DNA of 64,000 nt from assembly GCA_014843695.1 (NCBI GenBank), contig CM026397.1:43320780-43384779 (forward strand). Direction: 5' to 3'. The notes under the pieces are model-generated. The model saw only the letters and a list, made by a program, of their open reading frames with translations, had not been told where the DNA came from and did no database searches. Below are positions 1-11,695 of this stretch, piece after piece. A program made the position numbers and the translations under genes. Source of the DNA: Archivesica marissinica (lineage: Eukaryota > Mollusca > Bivalvia > Venerida > Vesicomyidae). Within the stretch, counting starts at the first letter, position 1, and each line of letters begins with the position of its first letter.

Positions 1-686
1 AGTCCTACATTGTATCCCATGAATAACTAATAGAAATGACGATTATGCAAAAAAATAGATCTTTTTCATGATATAAATAACAATTACATATGTAAACATA
101 TAATATAAATTACAGTTATTTTACAATAATCTATCGATACTACATACTAATATAGTATATATACAAATGCATTTATTAATTTTTATAAAGAGAGAAGAAA
201 TTAGGTTTGAAAGTAAGATAGCTGGAGAAGAGATGAAAAATTCCGATCCAGAATACAAACATCTTAAAAAAAGATCTGCATTTAATTTGATGAAGCAGGA
301 AATCAGTACGAAATGGAGCGAGTACGATTCCAAAGCCCTGCATGCATTTCTCAATCTCATATATAGCCAAATATTCATTTCAATATCTATGGAACTTTGA
401 ATTGTTATCCATAAATAATATGTATAATTAACATCATTTGCGAAATCAACTAAAATTCTGAGTAAAAGGGGATTCTGATCAGCTGTTTGTAGGAATCTGA
501 ACAGTTCAATAATACTGCAAGATAGCAATGTAACCAGTCGTAATTACTATGAAACAAAGTGATTTTCATAAAATATATTTAGTTATCAATGGAAAAAAAA
601 AAATTGTTTTCTTGAAGTTTACAGGTTACAAAGCAGCTTTTGAAATGACCTTTAACCTGCGCGATACTAGTTGTTTTCTGCTCCGT
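1..686. other. AT-rich flank without a recognised gene
   Basis: The stretch is AT-rich and not repetitive at the scale I can read. Short overlapping open frames exist on both strands between 121 and 528, with no recognisable domain. If the gene starts at 784 this is its upstream intergenic flank; if the exon at 784 is internal, this is part of an upstream intron. Confidence 0.5.
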
Positions 687-687
687 G

Positions 688-753
688 ATTGGTTCAAATT
701 GCTACGACAATAAAAATTGCGCTTTCATTTAATTATTTTGTGATGGTATAAAA
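688..753 (+). promoter_or_regulatory. Promoter-like pair: inverted CCAAT box and TATA box
   Basis: ATTGG, the reverse of CCAAT, lies at 688-692. TATAAAA lies at 747-753, about 30 bp before the point where transcription would need to start to include the ATG at 784. The spacing of both boxes is typical for an animal core promoter. Both motifs also occur by chance in AT-rich DNA, and many ciliary genes lack a TATA box, so this is only suggestive. It would imply a gene whose protein begins with the 15 residues of the 784-828 frame. Confidence 0.3.
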
Positions 754-783
754 CGTTACCGAATATAAAAATACACGTCAGAT

Positions 784-828
784 ATGGACACTTTTCATCG
801 ACGAAAGACGAAATCGATCATTAAAAAC
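784..828 (+). CDS. DNAI4: Tentative first exon of DNAI4-like gene
   Basis: An ATG at 784 opens a 15-codon frame, MDTFHRRKTKSIIKN, that ends at a good donor (AAC|GTGAGT). It finishes in phase 0, and the next exon at 981 reads in phase 0, so the two join as KSIIKN-SEKF. In vertebrate DNAI4 a similar short basic stretch (AILK) precedes SDKF, as I remember it. A TATA-like box at 747-753 supports use as a first exon. Alternatively a CAG at 779-781 could be an acceptor, making this an internal exon with earlier exons upstream of the window. The evidence is phase compatibility and weak similarity only. Confidence 0.45.
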
Positions 829-980
829 GTGAGTCATGCGAACCAGCGTAACACAATGTTTGGTCGTCAGGACTGCAATTTCGCAGTCTGTGTTGGTGCT
901 ACTCAAAGTCCAAAACAATAATACGCCAATCAGATTTCTTATTACTTATGTAGCATTCATTGTAGAAATAACATTTTCAG

Positions 981-1083
981 AGCGAGAAATTCAGTACAAG
1001 TCGGATGGTGATTGAGAGACTGATTAATGTGAATAATTACCATGCCAAGCAGGCATTGTATCGAGGTTATGACATCGTTACAG
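981..1083 (+). CDS. DNAI4: DNAI4 exon: conserved N-terminal helix before the WD40 domain
   Basis: The exon is bounded by an acceptor (ATTTTCAG) and a donor (ACAG|GTACGT) and encodes 34 codons plus one base. The peptide contains SEKF, IERL and AKQALYRGY. From memory this resembles the conserved segment of DNAI4 with SDKF, MERVLMEN and KLAAYR just before the beta-propeller. It starts in phase 0 and ends one base into a codon, which the next exon completes to GAC (Asp). The role of this segment in the family is thought to be assembly with other I1 dynein subunits, but nothing in the sequence proves it. The following intron of about 8.7 kb holds SINEs and the 21-bp and 73-bp arrays. Confidence 0.8.
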
Positions 1084-1239
1084 GTACGTTTATTCTTGCA
1101 CACGCCACAACTTAGCATTGTATTGTACCAGTAACAGGGGCGTAGCTAGACTGAAATTATGTGTACTTAAATCTGGGGAGCACTGTAAGTGTGACCAGAT
1201 GGACTAGGAGGCAGAATTTATCAATTTTCTTTACATATT

Positions 1240-1470
1240 AGTGATTAGCACAGTGGTTAGCAAGCTCGCTTCTCATCAATGCAACCTGGGTACGATCCTC
1301 AGACCAGGAAGTATGTGAGATGGTACGGTGGTCGCCATATCGGATATGTGGGTTTTCTCCGGTTTCCTCCCACACGAATGCCCACATTTACACTTTCATC
1401 TTCGTCCATGAGAGTGATTGTTAAAACTTGTTTCGCAATTGTTGTAAAATAAATAAAGTTTAAATGAAAC
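1240..1470 (+). mobile_element. tRNA-derived SINE (family 1)
   Basis: An A-box-like TTAGCACAGTGG occurs at 1246-1257 and a B-box-like GGGTACGATCC at 1288-1298, with tRNA-like spacing. They are followed by a body containing GGGTTTTCTCCGGTTTCC, a motif common in invertebrate SINEs. The 3' part, AAAACTTGTTTCGCAATT at 1423-1440, is nearly identical to the tail of a second SINE at 17863-17880, which implies a shared retrotransposition partner. The head does not fold into a full tRNA, so I do not call a tRNA gene. Confidence 0.6.
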
Positions 1471-1639
1471 TATATATCCTCGTGCTCCCCCCGCCCCCTC
1501 CTTTATTATTAACCTACCATTTATGATCATGATACTTTGCTAGGTGAGTGATTACATAATTGTTAAAATCAGGTCATTACATAATCCAAGATGTCGCTGT
1601 ATAATAATAGCACAAATTCTTAAAAAAACAACTCATAAA

Positions 1640-2330
1640 CTGCCAGCTGGATTTTGACGCACCTGGGTAGGAATACTCTTTCAAAGCTGTTCATATCGTG
1701 ATATTAGGATCAAAAAGGGGCATGGCCCGGGAGTTCAAGTAGGGATCAAATATTATTTTAGAAGGACTATTGTCAAAAAAGACTCATCAAAGATATCGAC
1801 ATGGTGATCAATTTAATGCAATTTTCATCAAAATCAGATTACGTCATCCAAGATGGCCGTCGAAATGTCAACCTTTTCTGAGAGATTTCAAACTTCTATT
1901 CACAAAACTAATCAGCTAATGTTCAAGAAACTCTACTTGTATGATCCTTAGGTGAAGCCCTTCTAAAGTAGTTAAAATAAAGGTCCCCTGACATTGAAAA
2001 TGGCCGCCATCTAAATATAGCACACATTCTTAAGAAATCTTCTCACAAACTGCCAGCCGGATTTTGATGAATCTTGGCAGGAATGATCGCTATACAACGC
2101 TCTTTCAATGTTATTCCAATGATGACCCCGGGATCAAAAATGGGCGTTGGCCAGGAGGTCAAATGGGATCAAATTTTATTTTTAACGAATATGGTCATAT
2201 TATATATCAAATAGCAAATATCGACGGTGCGGTCGCTCTGATGCAATTATTATCCAAATCAAATGATTTTTTCATCCAAAATGGCTGCCAAAAGATTGTT
2301 GGACAGCAGATGATCGATCACCCATGAAAA
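1640..2330. repeat. Old dispersed repeat, two diverged partial copies
   Basis: Two related blocks occur, near 1640-1770 and 2050-2180. Both carry CTGCCAGC, GGATTTTGA, a GGATCAAAAA motif and GATCAAAT-TTATTTT in the same order. Between and after them are AAAATGGC and AAGATGGC phrases, seen again at 49680-50340. This looks like an old interspersed element of the type widespread in mollusc introns. I see no terminal repeats or protein, so the class is unknown. Confidence 0.5.
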
Positions 2331-2720
2331 GATGATTGCATATAAACTGTGCATATAAACTGTGCATATAAACTGGTCATGGACAGCAGGTGATTGCTTA
2401 TAGACAGCAGTTGATCACCCATAAACATGTGATTGCTTATAAACAGGTTGCGGACAGCAGGTGATTGCTTATAAACAGGTTGCGGACAGCAGGTGATTGC
2501 TTATAGACAGCAGTTGATCACCCATAAACATGTGATTGCTTATAAACAGGTCGTGGACAGCAGGTGATTGCTTATAGACAGCAGTTGATCACCCATAAAC
2601 AGGTGATTGCTTATAAACAGGTCGCGACAGCAGGTGATTGCTTATAAATTGGTCACGAACAGCAGGTTATCGCCAATAAACAGGTGATTGCTTGTTGCAG
2701 ACAGCCGGTGTGATTGTTTA
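2331..2720 (+). repeat. Imperfect tandem array, about 30-60 bp units
   Basis: Units are built from GTGATTGCTTATAAACAGGT, a GACAGCAG motif and a TTGATCACCCATAAAC motif in varying order. There are about 10 imperfect units, and the array degrades towards 2720. Confidence 0.8.
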
Positions 2721-2828
2721 TTATTCGGTTGCAGATAGTAGCTGAAAGTTTGATCAATAAAGAAGAATGTTTGTTAAGAGAAATTTCAAATGGCAGTTTA
2801 ACTAAAATTGTTATTAATTAAGGGTCAC

Positions 2829-2948
2829 AACTACGACAGGGTTGACTGTACAGTGTGGCCGAGTGATTAACTACGACAGGGTTGACTGTACAGTGTGGCC
2901 GAGTGATTAACTACCACAGGGTTGACTGTACAGTGTGGCCGAGTGATT
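2829..2948 (+). repeat. 40-bp tandem repeat, three copies
   Basis: Three 40-bp units begin at 2829, 2869 and 2909 and are nearly identical. Each ends in GTGGCCGAGTGATTAA, which resembles the A-box of a tRNA-derived SINE head. The array therefore looks like a local amplification of the 5' end of the SINE-like sequence that continues to about 3060. Confidence 0.85.
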
Positions 2949-3365
2949 AACAGTGTTTACTATCAATTAGGTCATCAACACTGGGCTCGAGGAAGCTTTG
3001 GAGGTCGGTGGTTATACCCGAGCATGAAACAATGTTCCGAAGGACACCTGGAGACTTCATTCACCACATAATATTGAACATCACAATGTGACCATAGCTG
3101 TTCCCTTAATAGTGTAAAACATAGATATATGTGAAACCCTTCCCACTACAGCAGTATCTGTCAATAATTGTTATTGAAATTTCATGAAAATCCTTCTGTA
3201 ACATTTTGTGTAATCAAATAAAAAAACAAACAAACACAGAAATAAACGTAGATAAAAGCATAACATCCTTGGCAGAGGTAATAATTACCCATCAGTGAAT
3301 AATTGTACTGCAAACTTTAAATATTACCCATTGTAAGAATATGAATAGATAGCTCCTTCTGTAAT

Positions 3366-6300
3366 ATGATAGTGGCATGTGTGTATGTGATATAAGCATG
3401 TGTGTATGTGATAGAGGCATGTGTGTATGTGATAGAGGCATGTGTGTATGTGATATAAGCATGTGTGTATGTGATAGAGGCATGTGTGTATGTTATATAA
3501 GCATGTGTGTATGTGATAGAGGCATGTGTGTATGTTATCTAAGCATGTGTGTATGTGTGTATGTGATATAAGCATGTGTGTATGTGATAGAGACATGTGT
3601 GTATGTGATAGAGGCATGTGTGTATGTGATATAAGCATGTGTGTATGTGATAGAGGCATGTGTGTATGTTATATAAGCATGTGTGTATGTGATAGAGGCA
3701 TGTGTGTATGTTATATAAGCATGTGTGTATGTGATAGAGGCATGTGTGTATGTGATATAAGCATGTGTGTATGTGATAGAGGCATGTGATATAAGCATTG
3801 TGTATGTGATAGAGACATGTGTGTATGTGATAGAGGCATGTGTGTATGTGATAGAGGTATGTGTGTATGTGATATAAGCATGTGTGTATGTGATAGAGGC
3901 ATGTGTGTATGTGATAGAGGCATGTGTGTATGTTATATAAGCATTGTGTATGTGATAGAGGCATGTGTGTATGTGATATAAGCATTGTGTATGTGATATA
4001 GGCATGTGTGTATGTGATAGAGGCATGTGTGTATGTGATATAAGCATGTGTGTATGTTATATAAGCATGTGTGTATGTTATATAAGCATTGTGTATGTGA
4101 TAGAGGCATGTGTGTATGTTATATAAGCATGTGTGTATGTGATAGAGGCATGTGTGTATGTGATATAAGCATGTGTGTATGTGATATAAGTATGTGTGTA
4201 TGTGATATAAGCATGTGTGTATGTTATATAAGCATGTGTGTATGTGATAGAGGCATGTGTGTATGTGATATAAGCATGTGTGTATGTTATATAAGCATGT
4301 TTGTATGTGATAGAGGCATGTGTGTATGTGATATAAGCATTGTGTATGTTATCTAAGCATGTGTGTATGTGATAGAGGCATGTGTGTATGTTATCTAAGC
4401 ATGTGTGTATGTGGTATAAGCATGTGTGTATGTTATATAAGCATGTGTGTATGTGATATAAGCATGTGTGTATGTTATATAAGCATGTGTGTATGTGATA
4501 TAAGCATGTGTGTATGTGATATAAGCATGTGTGTATGTGATATAAGCATGTGTGTATGTGATAGAGCCATGTGTGTATGTGATATAAGCATGTGTGTATG
4601 TGATAGAGGCATGTGTGTATGTTATAGAGGCATGTGTGTATGTGATATAAGCATTGTGTATGTGATATAGGCATGTGTGTATGTGATAGAGGCATGTGTG
4701 TATGTGATATAAGCATGTGTGTATGTGATAGAGGCATGTGTGTATGTGATAGAGGCATGTGTGTATGTGATAGAGGTATGTGTGTATGTTATAGAGGCAT
4801 GTGTGTATGTGTTATAAGCATTGTGTATGTGATATAGGCATGTGTGTATGTGATAGAGGCATGTGTGTATGTGATATAAGCATGTGTGTATGTGATAGAG
4901 GCATGTGTGTATGTGATAGAGGCATGTGTGTATGTGATAGAGGCATGTGTGTATGTTATAGAGGCATGTGTGTATGTGATATAAGCATTGTGTATGTGAT
5001 ATAGGCATGTGTGTATGTGATAGAGGCATGTGTGTATGTGATATAAGCATGTGTGTATGTGATAGAGGCATGTGTGTATGTGATAGAGGCATGTGTGTAT
5101 GTGATAGAGGCATGTGTGTATGTTATAGAGGCATGTGTGTATGTGATATAAGCATTGTGTATGTTGCATTGTGTATGTATGCATGTGTGTATGTGATAAA
5201 GCATGTGTGTATGTATATAAGCATGTGTGTATGTAGATGTGTGTATGTATATAAGCATTGTGTAGTGATAGGGCATGTGTGTATGTGATAGAGGTATGTG
5301 TGTATGTGATATAAGCATGCATGTATGTGATATAAGCATTGTGTATGTGATAATAGGCATGTGTGTATGTGATAGAGGTATGTGTGTATGTGATATAAGC
5401 ATGTGTGTATGTGATAGTGGCATGTGTGTATGTGATAGAGGCATGTGTGTATGTGATAGAGGTATGTGTGTATGTTATATAAGCATTGTGTATGTGATAG
5501 AGACATGTGTGTATGTGATATAGGCATGTGTGTATGTGATAGATGCATGTGTGTATGTTATATAAGCATGTGTGTATGTTATATAAGCATGTGTGTATGT
5601 GATAGTGGCATGTGTGTATGTGATAGAGGCATGTGTGTATGTTATATAAGCATTGTGTATGTGATAGAGACATGTGTGTATGTGATATAAGCAGTGTGTA
5701 TGTGATATAGGCATGTGTGTATGTGATAGATGCATGTGTGTATGTGATATAAGCATGTGTGTATGTGATAGAGGCATGTGTGTATGTGATAGAGGCATGT
5801 GTGTATGTGATATATGTATGTGTGTATGTGATATAGGCATGGGTGTGTGTGTGATATAAGCATGTGTGTATGTGATAGAGGCATGTGTGTATGTTATATA
5901 AGCGTGTGTGTATGTGATAGAGGCATGTGTGTATGTGAAATAAGCATGTGTGTATGTGATATAAGTATGTGTGTATGTGATATAAGCATGTGTGTATGTG
6001 ATATAAGCATGTGTGTATGTTATCTAAGCATGTGTGTATGTGATATAAGCATGTGTGTATGTGATATAAGCACGTGTGTATGTTATATAAGCATGTTTGT
6101 ATGTGATAGAGGCATGTGTGTATGTTATATAAGCATGTGTGTATGTTATCTAAGCATGTGTGTATGTGATAGAGGCATGTGTGTATGTTATCTAAGCATG
6201 TGTGTATGTGGTATAAGCATGTGTGTATGTTATATAAGCATGTGTGTATGTGATATAAGCATGTGTGTATGTTATATAAGCATGTGTGTATGTGATATAA

Positions 6301-8413
6301 GCATGTGTGTATGTGATAGAGGCATGCATGTATGTGATATAAGCATGTGTGTATGTGGTAGAGCCATGTGTGTATGTGATATAAGCATGTGTGTATGTGA
6401 TAGAAGCATGTGTGTATGTTATCTAAGCATGTGTGTATGTGATAGAGGCATGTGTGTATGTGATATAAGCATTGTGTATGTGATAAGAGGCATGTGTGTA
6501 TGTGATAGAGGTATGTGTGTATGTGATATAAGCATTTGTGTATGTGATAGTGGCATGTGTGTATGTGATAGAGGCATGTGTGTATGTTATATAAGCATTG
6601 TGTATGTGATAGAGACATGTGTGTATGTGATATAAGCATTGTGTATGTGATATAGGCATGTGTGTATGTGATAGATGCATATGTGTATGTTATATAAGCA
6701 TGTGTGTATGTGATAGAGGCATGTGTGTATGTGATATAAGCATGTGTGTATGTGATATAAGCATGTGTGTATGTGATAGAGGCATGTGTGTATGTGATAT
6801 AGGCATGTGTGTATGTGATATAAGTATGTGTGTATGTGATATAGGCATGTGTGTGTGTGTGTGTGTGTGATATAAGCATGTGTGTATGTTATATAAGCAT
6901 GTGTGTATGTGATAGAGGCATGTGTGTATGTGATATAAGTATGTGTATGTGATATAGGCATGTGTGTGTGTGATATAAGCATGTGTGTATGTGATAGTGG
7001 CATGTGTGTATGTGATAGAGGCATGTGTGTATGTGATAGAGGTATGTGTGTATGTTATAGAGGCATGTGTGTATGTGTTATAAGCATTGTGTATGTGATA
7101 ATAGGCATGTGTGTATGTGATAGAGGTATGTGTGTATGTGATATAAGCATGTGTGTATGTGATAGTGGCATGTGTGTATGTGATAGAGGCATGTGTGTAT
7201 GTGATAGAGGTATGTGTGTATGTTATATAAGCATTGTGTATGTGATAGAGACATGTGTGTATGTGATATAGGCATGTGTGTATGTGATAGATGCATGTGT
7301 GTATGTTATATAAGCACGTTTGTATGTGATAGAGGCATGTGTGTATGTGATATAAGCATTGTGTATGTTATCTAAGCATGTGTGTATGTGATAGAGGCAT
7401 GTGTGTATGTTATCTAAGCATGTGTGTATGTGGTATAAGCATGTGTGTATGTTATATAAGCATGTGTGTATGTGATATAAGCATGTGTGTATGTTATATA
7501 AGCATGTGTGTATGTTATCTAAGCATGTGTGTATGTGATATAAGCATGTGTGTATGTGATATAAGCATGTGTGTATGTTATCTAAGCATGTGTGTATGTG
7601 ATATAATCATGTGTGTATGTGATAGAGGCATGTGTGTATGTTATCTAAGCATGTGTGTATGTGGTAGAGCCATGTGTGTATGTGATATAAGCATGTGTGT
7701 ATGTGGTAGAGCCGTGTGTGTATGTGATATAAGCATGTGTGTATGTGATAGAGGCATATGTGTATGTGATATAAGCATGTGTGTATGTGGTAGAGCCATG
7801 TGTGTATGTGATATAAGCATGTGTGTATGTGATAGAGGCATGTGTGTATGTTATCTAATCATGTGTGTATGTGATATAAGCATGTGTGTATGTGATATAA
7901 GCATGTGTGTATGTGATAGAGGCATGTGTGTATGTTATATAAGCATGTGTGTATGTGATAGAGCCATGTGTGTATGTGATATAAGCATGTGTGTATGTGA
8001 TAGAGGCATGTGTGTATGTGATATAAGCATGTGTGTATGTGATAGAGGCATGTGTGTATGTGATATAAGCATGTGTGTATGTGATAGAGGCATGTGTGTA
8101 TGTGATATAAGCATGTGTGTATGTGATAGAGGCATGTGTGTATGTGATATAAGCATGTGTGTATGTGATATAAGCATGTGTGTATGTGATATAAGCATGT
8201 GTGATGTGATAGAGGCATGTGTGTATGTGATATAAGCATGTGTGTATGTGATATAAGCATGTGTGTATGTGATATAAGCATGTGTGTATGTGATAGAGGC
8301 ATGTGTGTATGTGATATAAGCATGTGTGTATGTGATATAAGCATGTGTGTATGTGATAGAGGCATGTGTGTATGTGATATAAGCATTGTGTATGTGATAT
8401 AAGCATGTGTGTA
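3366..8413 (+). repeat. 21-bp minisatellite, about 240 copies
   Basis: The unit is GCATGTGTGTATGTGATAGAG with a common variant ending GATATAA and another with TTATATAA. About 5 kb is uninterrupted except for a disordered patch at 5160-5280 and a pure TG run at 6851-6869. Shortened units (GCATTGTGTATG) mark higher-order blocks. For example 5339-5570 reappears at about 7087-7318, and a block with GTTATCTAAG occurs near 4350, 6141 and 7369. Because 21 is a multiple of three, long open frames appear on both strands; these are by-products, not genes. Confidence 0.97.
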
Positions 8414-9438
8414 AACTAAGAGTATCGCTATTGTTCTCTAGAAATGGTTCACATGCATGTTGATTTCTGCATATATAATACTGTTATCTAAGAGGTATCG
8501 CTATTGTTCTCTAGAAATGGTTCACATGCATGTTGACTTCTGCATATATAATACTGTTATCTAAGAGTATCGCTATTGTTCCCTAGAAATGGTTCACATG
8601 CATGTTGACTGCATATATAATACTGTTATCTAAGAGGTATCGCTATTGTTCTCTAGAAATGGTTCACATGCATGTTGACTGCATATATAATACTGTTATC
8701 TAAGAGGTATCTCTATTGTTTTCTAGAAATGGTTCACATGCATGTTGATTTCTGCATATATAATACTGTTATCTAAGAGGTATCGCTATTGTTCTCTAGA
8801 AATGGTTCACATGCATGTTGACTTCTGCATATATAATACTGTTATCTAAGAGGTATCGCTATTGTTCTCTAGAAATGGTTCACATGCATGTTGACTTCTG
8901 CATATATAATACTGTTATCTAAGAGGTATCGCTATTGTTCCCTAGAAATGGTTCACATGCATGTTGACTTCTGCATATATAATACTGTTATCTAAGAGGT
9001 ATCTCTATTGTTCTCTAGAAATGGTTCACATGCATGTTGACTGCATATATAATACTGTTATCTAAGAGGTATCGCTATTGTTCTCTAGAAATGGTTCACA
9101 TGCATGTTGACTTCTGCATATATAATACTGTTATCTAAGAGGTATCGCTATTGTTCTCTAGAAATGGTTCACATGCATGTTGACTTCTGCATATATAATA
9201 CTGTTATCTAAGAGGTATCGCTATTGTTCTCTAGAAATGGTTCACATGCATGTTGACTTCTGCATATATAATACCGTTATCTAAGAGGTATCGCTATTGT
9301 TCTCTAGAAATGGTTCACATGCATGTTGACTGCATATATAATACTGTTATCTAAGAGGTATCGCTATTGTTCTCTAGAAATGGTTCACATGCATGTTGAC
9401 TACATCCAAGCTTCTGCATATATAATACTGTTATCTAA
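8414..9438 (+). repeat. 73-bp minisatellite, about 14 copies
   Basis: The unit runs from CTAAGAGGTATCGCTATTG through ATGGTTCACATGCATGTTG to GCATATATAATACTGTTAT. Some units lack a TTC triplet and are 70 bp. Copies are very similar, which suggests recent homogenisation. The array directly abuts the end of the 21-bp array. Confidence 0.95.
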
Positions 9439-9784
9439 TCTGGTACCAAAACATTCCCAATTAGAAGCAAGATTAAATTAGCCACACCCCCAGTATAATG
9501 AAATCTGTACAACATTTACAGAGTATTTCGCATGCCTGATTGTTGTGTATACACATTTGCAACACTGACTGAAAAACACCCCACTGAATCGCCACCATTT
9601 TGTTTGAGATTTTGATTGTCTCACTGATTTGACAAGCTAATGAATAGGCATGTATGCAACTTCAATTTCATTTCAAGCCCCGCCTCCCAGGTTTAACATG
9701 CTTCAGTATGATGATGTCAGTGGCTGGGTATAATTGTATAATATAAACTACCCATATTATAATTGTCATGTTTTATTTATGTAG

Positions 9785-9930
9785 ACATTGACCAAGAGTT
9801 GGCAGGCACACCGCAGCAGTTGGTCGTGTCAGATGATGTTGGACCAATCTTTGACCGCCTGTGGTCATACACTTGTAGAGAAACCCAGGGCAGAAATGTC
9901 AGCTGCTTATCATGGAACAAGTCGAATCCT
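9785..9930 (+). CDS. DNAI4: DNAI4 exon: entry into WD40 propeller
   Basis: The exon is flanked by TTTATGTAG and CCT|GTACGT. It completes an Asp codon from the preceding exon, adds 48 codons and ends in phase 0. Recognisable segments are FDRLWSYTC, GRNVSCLSWN and KSNP. From memory, vertebrate DNAI4 reads LERLWSFTC, GLNVSSLAWN and KTNP at this point, the first strand region of the propeller. The next exon continues with DIIAVGYG, as expected. Its donor, GTACGT, is weaker than the three GTAAGT copies that follow it in the 9924-10160 array. Confidence 0.9.
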
Positions 9931-10160
9931 GTACGTATATGTTGGTATATTAATGGTCAGTATGCACCCAAGCAAACTGTTACCGGTAAATGTTGATCCT
10001 GTAAGTATATGTTAGTAGGTCGCACCCAGACAAACTGCTCCATGTTGATCCTGTAAGTATGTTGTTGGTTATATGTCAGTATGCCGCCAGACAAACTGCT
10101 CCATGTTGATCCTGTAAGTATGTTGTTGGTTATATGTCAGTATGCCGCCAGAAGAACTGT
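9924..10160 (+). repeat. Donor-bearing repeat of the preceding exon edge, four copies
   Basis: The real exon end and donor (ATCCT|GTACGTAT) are followed by three diverged copies carrying ATCCT|GTAAGTAT with GT at 10001, 10053 and 10114. Each is followed by related sequence containing CAGACAAACTG. The unit is about 55-75 bp. Use of any decoy would add an in-frame TGA at 9994-9996 to the message. Confidence 0.8.
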
Positions 10161-10655
10161 TCCCATGACTTAGATAGTATGGCAAATGAAAGGCATACAG
10201 GTGCAGTATTCTCTTTCAGGGAAACCATATCATTATGAAAGACAGAGCAGTACTTTTAATTATAATGTGAAATAGGCACACACTACCTACCAACAGGGGA
10301 AGCCAATAAACGGTTCGAGGTCAAAATCAATTACTGAACTAATCATTATAGGAGATTTATGACATCTAAGGAAGATAGAATGATGACAACGATTATGATT
10401 TTCTTGTAGAGGTTGGGAATTATTGGTTCAAAAATGGAATCATTTACTTTATCATCGAGAATTGAAGCGCTTGATATATTGTATTATTTCATAGAGCCTC
10501 TGGAAGTTGTGACGATCTGGATGCCGTGAACAAGACCATAACGGTGACATCGTTTTATTTATCAACTAATAATTGATCGGTTCATTGAAATACTTTACGA
10601 GTATAGTAAATTTGGATAATTGATTAATAAGCTTTATGTTCTTGTTTCAGGTATA
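10161..10655. other. Unique intronic sequence
   Basis: The stretch is AT-rich and carries no repeat, open frame or RNA feature that I recognise. It separates the donor-bearing repeat from the next array within the same intron. Confidence 0.6.
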
Positions 10656-11262
10656 TTTTATCTATACATGTCTCGTGTACGTTATCTATAGGTGGTACAA
10701 GCCTGATGGGCCTTCAGCCTGCTAACGCTTTCACTGTATATGTTTTATCTACACATGTGTACGTTATCTATAGGTGGTACAAGCCTGGCGAGCCTTCAGC
10801 CTGCTAACGCTTTCACTGTATATGTTTTATCTACACATGTGTACGTTATCTATAGGTGGTACAAGCCTGGCGAGCCTTCAGCCTGCTAACGCTTTCACTG
10901 TATATGTTTTATCATGTCTCGTGTACGTTATCTATAGGTGGTACAAGCCTGGCGGGCCTTCAGCCTGCTAACGCTTTCACTGTATATGTTTTATCTACAC
11001 ATGTCTCGTGTACGTTATCTATAGGTGGTACAAGCCTGGCGGGCCTTCAGCCTGCTAACACTTTCACTGTATATGTTTTATCTACACATGTCTCGTGTAC
11101 GTTATCTATAGGTGGTACAAGCCTGGTGGGCCTTCAGCCTGCTAACACTTTCACTGTATATGTTTTATCTACACATGTCTCGTGTACGTTATCTATAGGT
11201 GGTACAAGCCTGGTGGGCCTTCAGCCTGCTAACACTTTCACTGTATATGTTTTAGTGCTAAG
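10656..11262 (+). repeat. 82-87-bp minisatellite, seven copies
   Basis: Units carry GTACGTTATCTATAG, GGTGGTACAAGCCTGG, TTCAGCCTGCTAACGC and a TTTCACTGTATATG segment. Length variation comes from ACATGTCTCGTG versus ACATGTG. Seven copies can be counted from GGTGGTACAAGCC. The frame through the array stays open for about 140 codons but resembles no family. Confidence 0.93.
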
Positions 11263-11299
11263 TGGTATGTCTATTACATGATACATATGATACACTAAT

Positions 11300-11695
11300 A
11301 GTTATTGGCTATGGCCAGATTTGAGATTTCACCATAAATAATGTATGTATATCTTCTATACAGGATCTGATGGCTGTTGGCTATAGTATTGAGATTTCAC
11401 CATAAATAATGTATGTATATCTTCTATGCAGGATCTGTTGGCTGTTGGCTATGGCCAGTATTGAGATGTCACTGTAAATAATGTATGTATATCTTCTATA
11501 CAGGATCTATGTATATCTTCTATACAGGATCTGTTGGCTGTTGGCTATAGCCAGTATTGAGATTTCACCATAAATAATGTATGTATATCTTCTATACAGG
11601 ATCTATGTATATCTTCTATACAGGATCTATGTATATCTTCTATACAGGATCTATGTATATCTTCTATACAGGATCTATGTATATCTTCTATACAG
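11300..11695 (+). repeat. Acceptor-bearing repeat of the following exon edge
   Basis: Eight copies of an acceptor (CTTCTATACAG|GATCT, one with ATGCAG) precede the functional acceptor at 11695. The decoy AGs end at 11363, 11431, 11503, 11527, 11599, 11623, 11647 and 11671. Some units are a bare 24 bp. Others continue with GGCTGTTGGCTATGGCCAGT, matching the first bases of the functional exon. The unit is therefore a duplicated intron-exon junction, not just polypyrimidine tract. Confidence 0.9.

Larger units (their letters stand above)
1084..9784 (+). other. Large repeat-filled intron of DNAI4
   Basis: This intron contains a SINE-like element, a degenerate dispersed repeat present in two partial copies, four tandem arrays and two short unique stretches. 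The stretch 2949-3365 resembles a SINE body (a tRNA A-box-like GTGGCCGAGTG at 2937-2947, and a GGTCGGTGGTTA motif near 3004) followed by AT-rich unique sequence. The stretch 9439-9784 is unique, carries no open frame and ends at the acceptor TTTATGTAG. Confidence 0.75.

Noticed and set aside
121..528. Overlapping short frames on both strands near the window start
   Set aside because: Neither resembles a known family. The plus frame is charged and helical in look, but no splice or expression evidence exists in the sequence.
2064..2327. 87-codon open frame
   Set aside because: It lies in the dispersed repeat at 1640-2330 and corresponds to repeat phrases also seen elsewhere, with no conserved domain.
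3292..8406. Long open frames on both strands encoding HTHMPLS or CVCDRGM repeats
   Set aside because: The 21-bp unit is a multiple of three and lacks stops in several frames. The peptides are low complexity, overlap on both strands and have no start or splice context.
10656..11262. Recursive splice sites or micro-exons in the 82-87-bp units (CTATAG|GTGGTA)
   Set aside because: The AG|GT is present in each unit, but the downstream part does not fit a donor consensus and the encoded peptide does not fit the WD40 protein between its neighbours.
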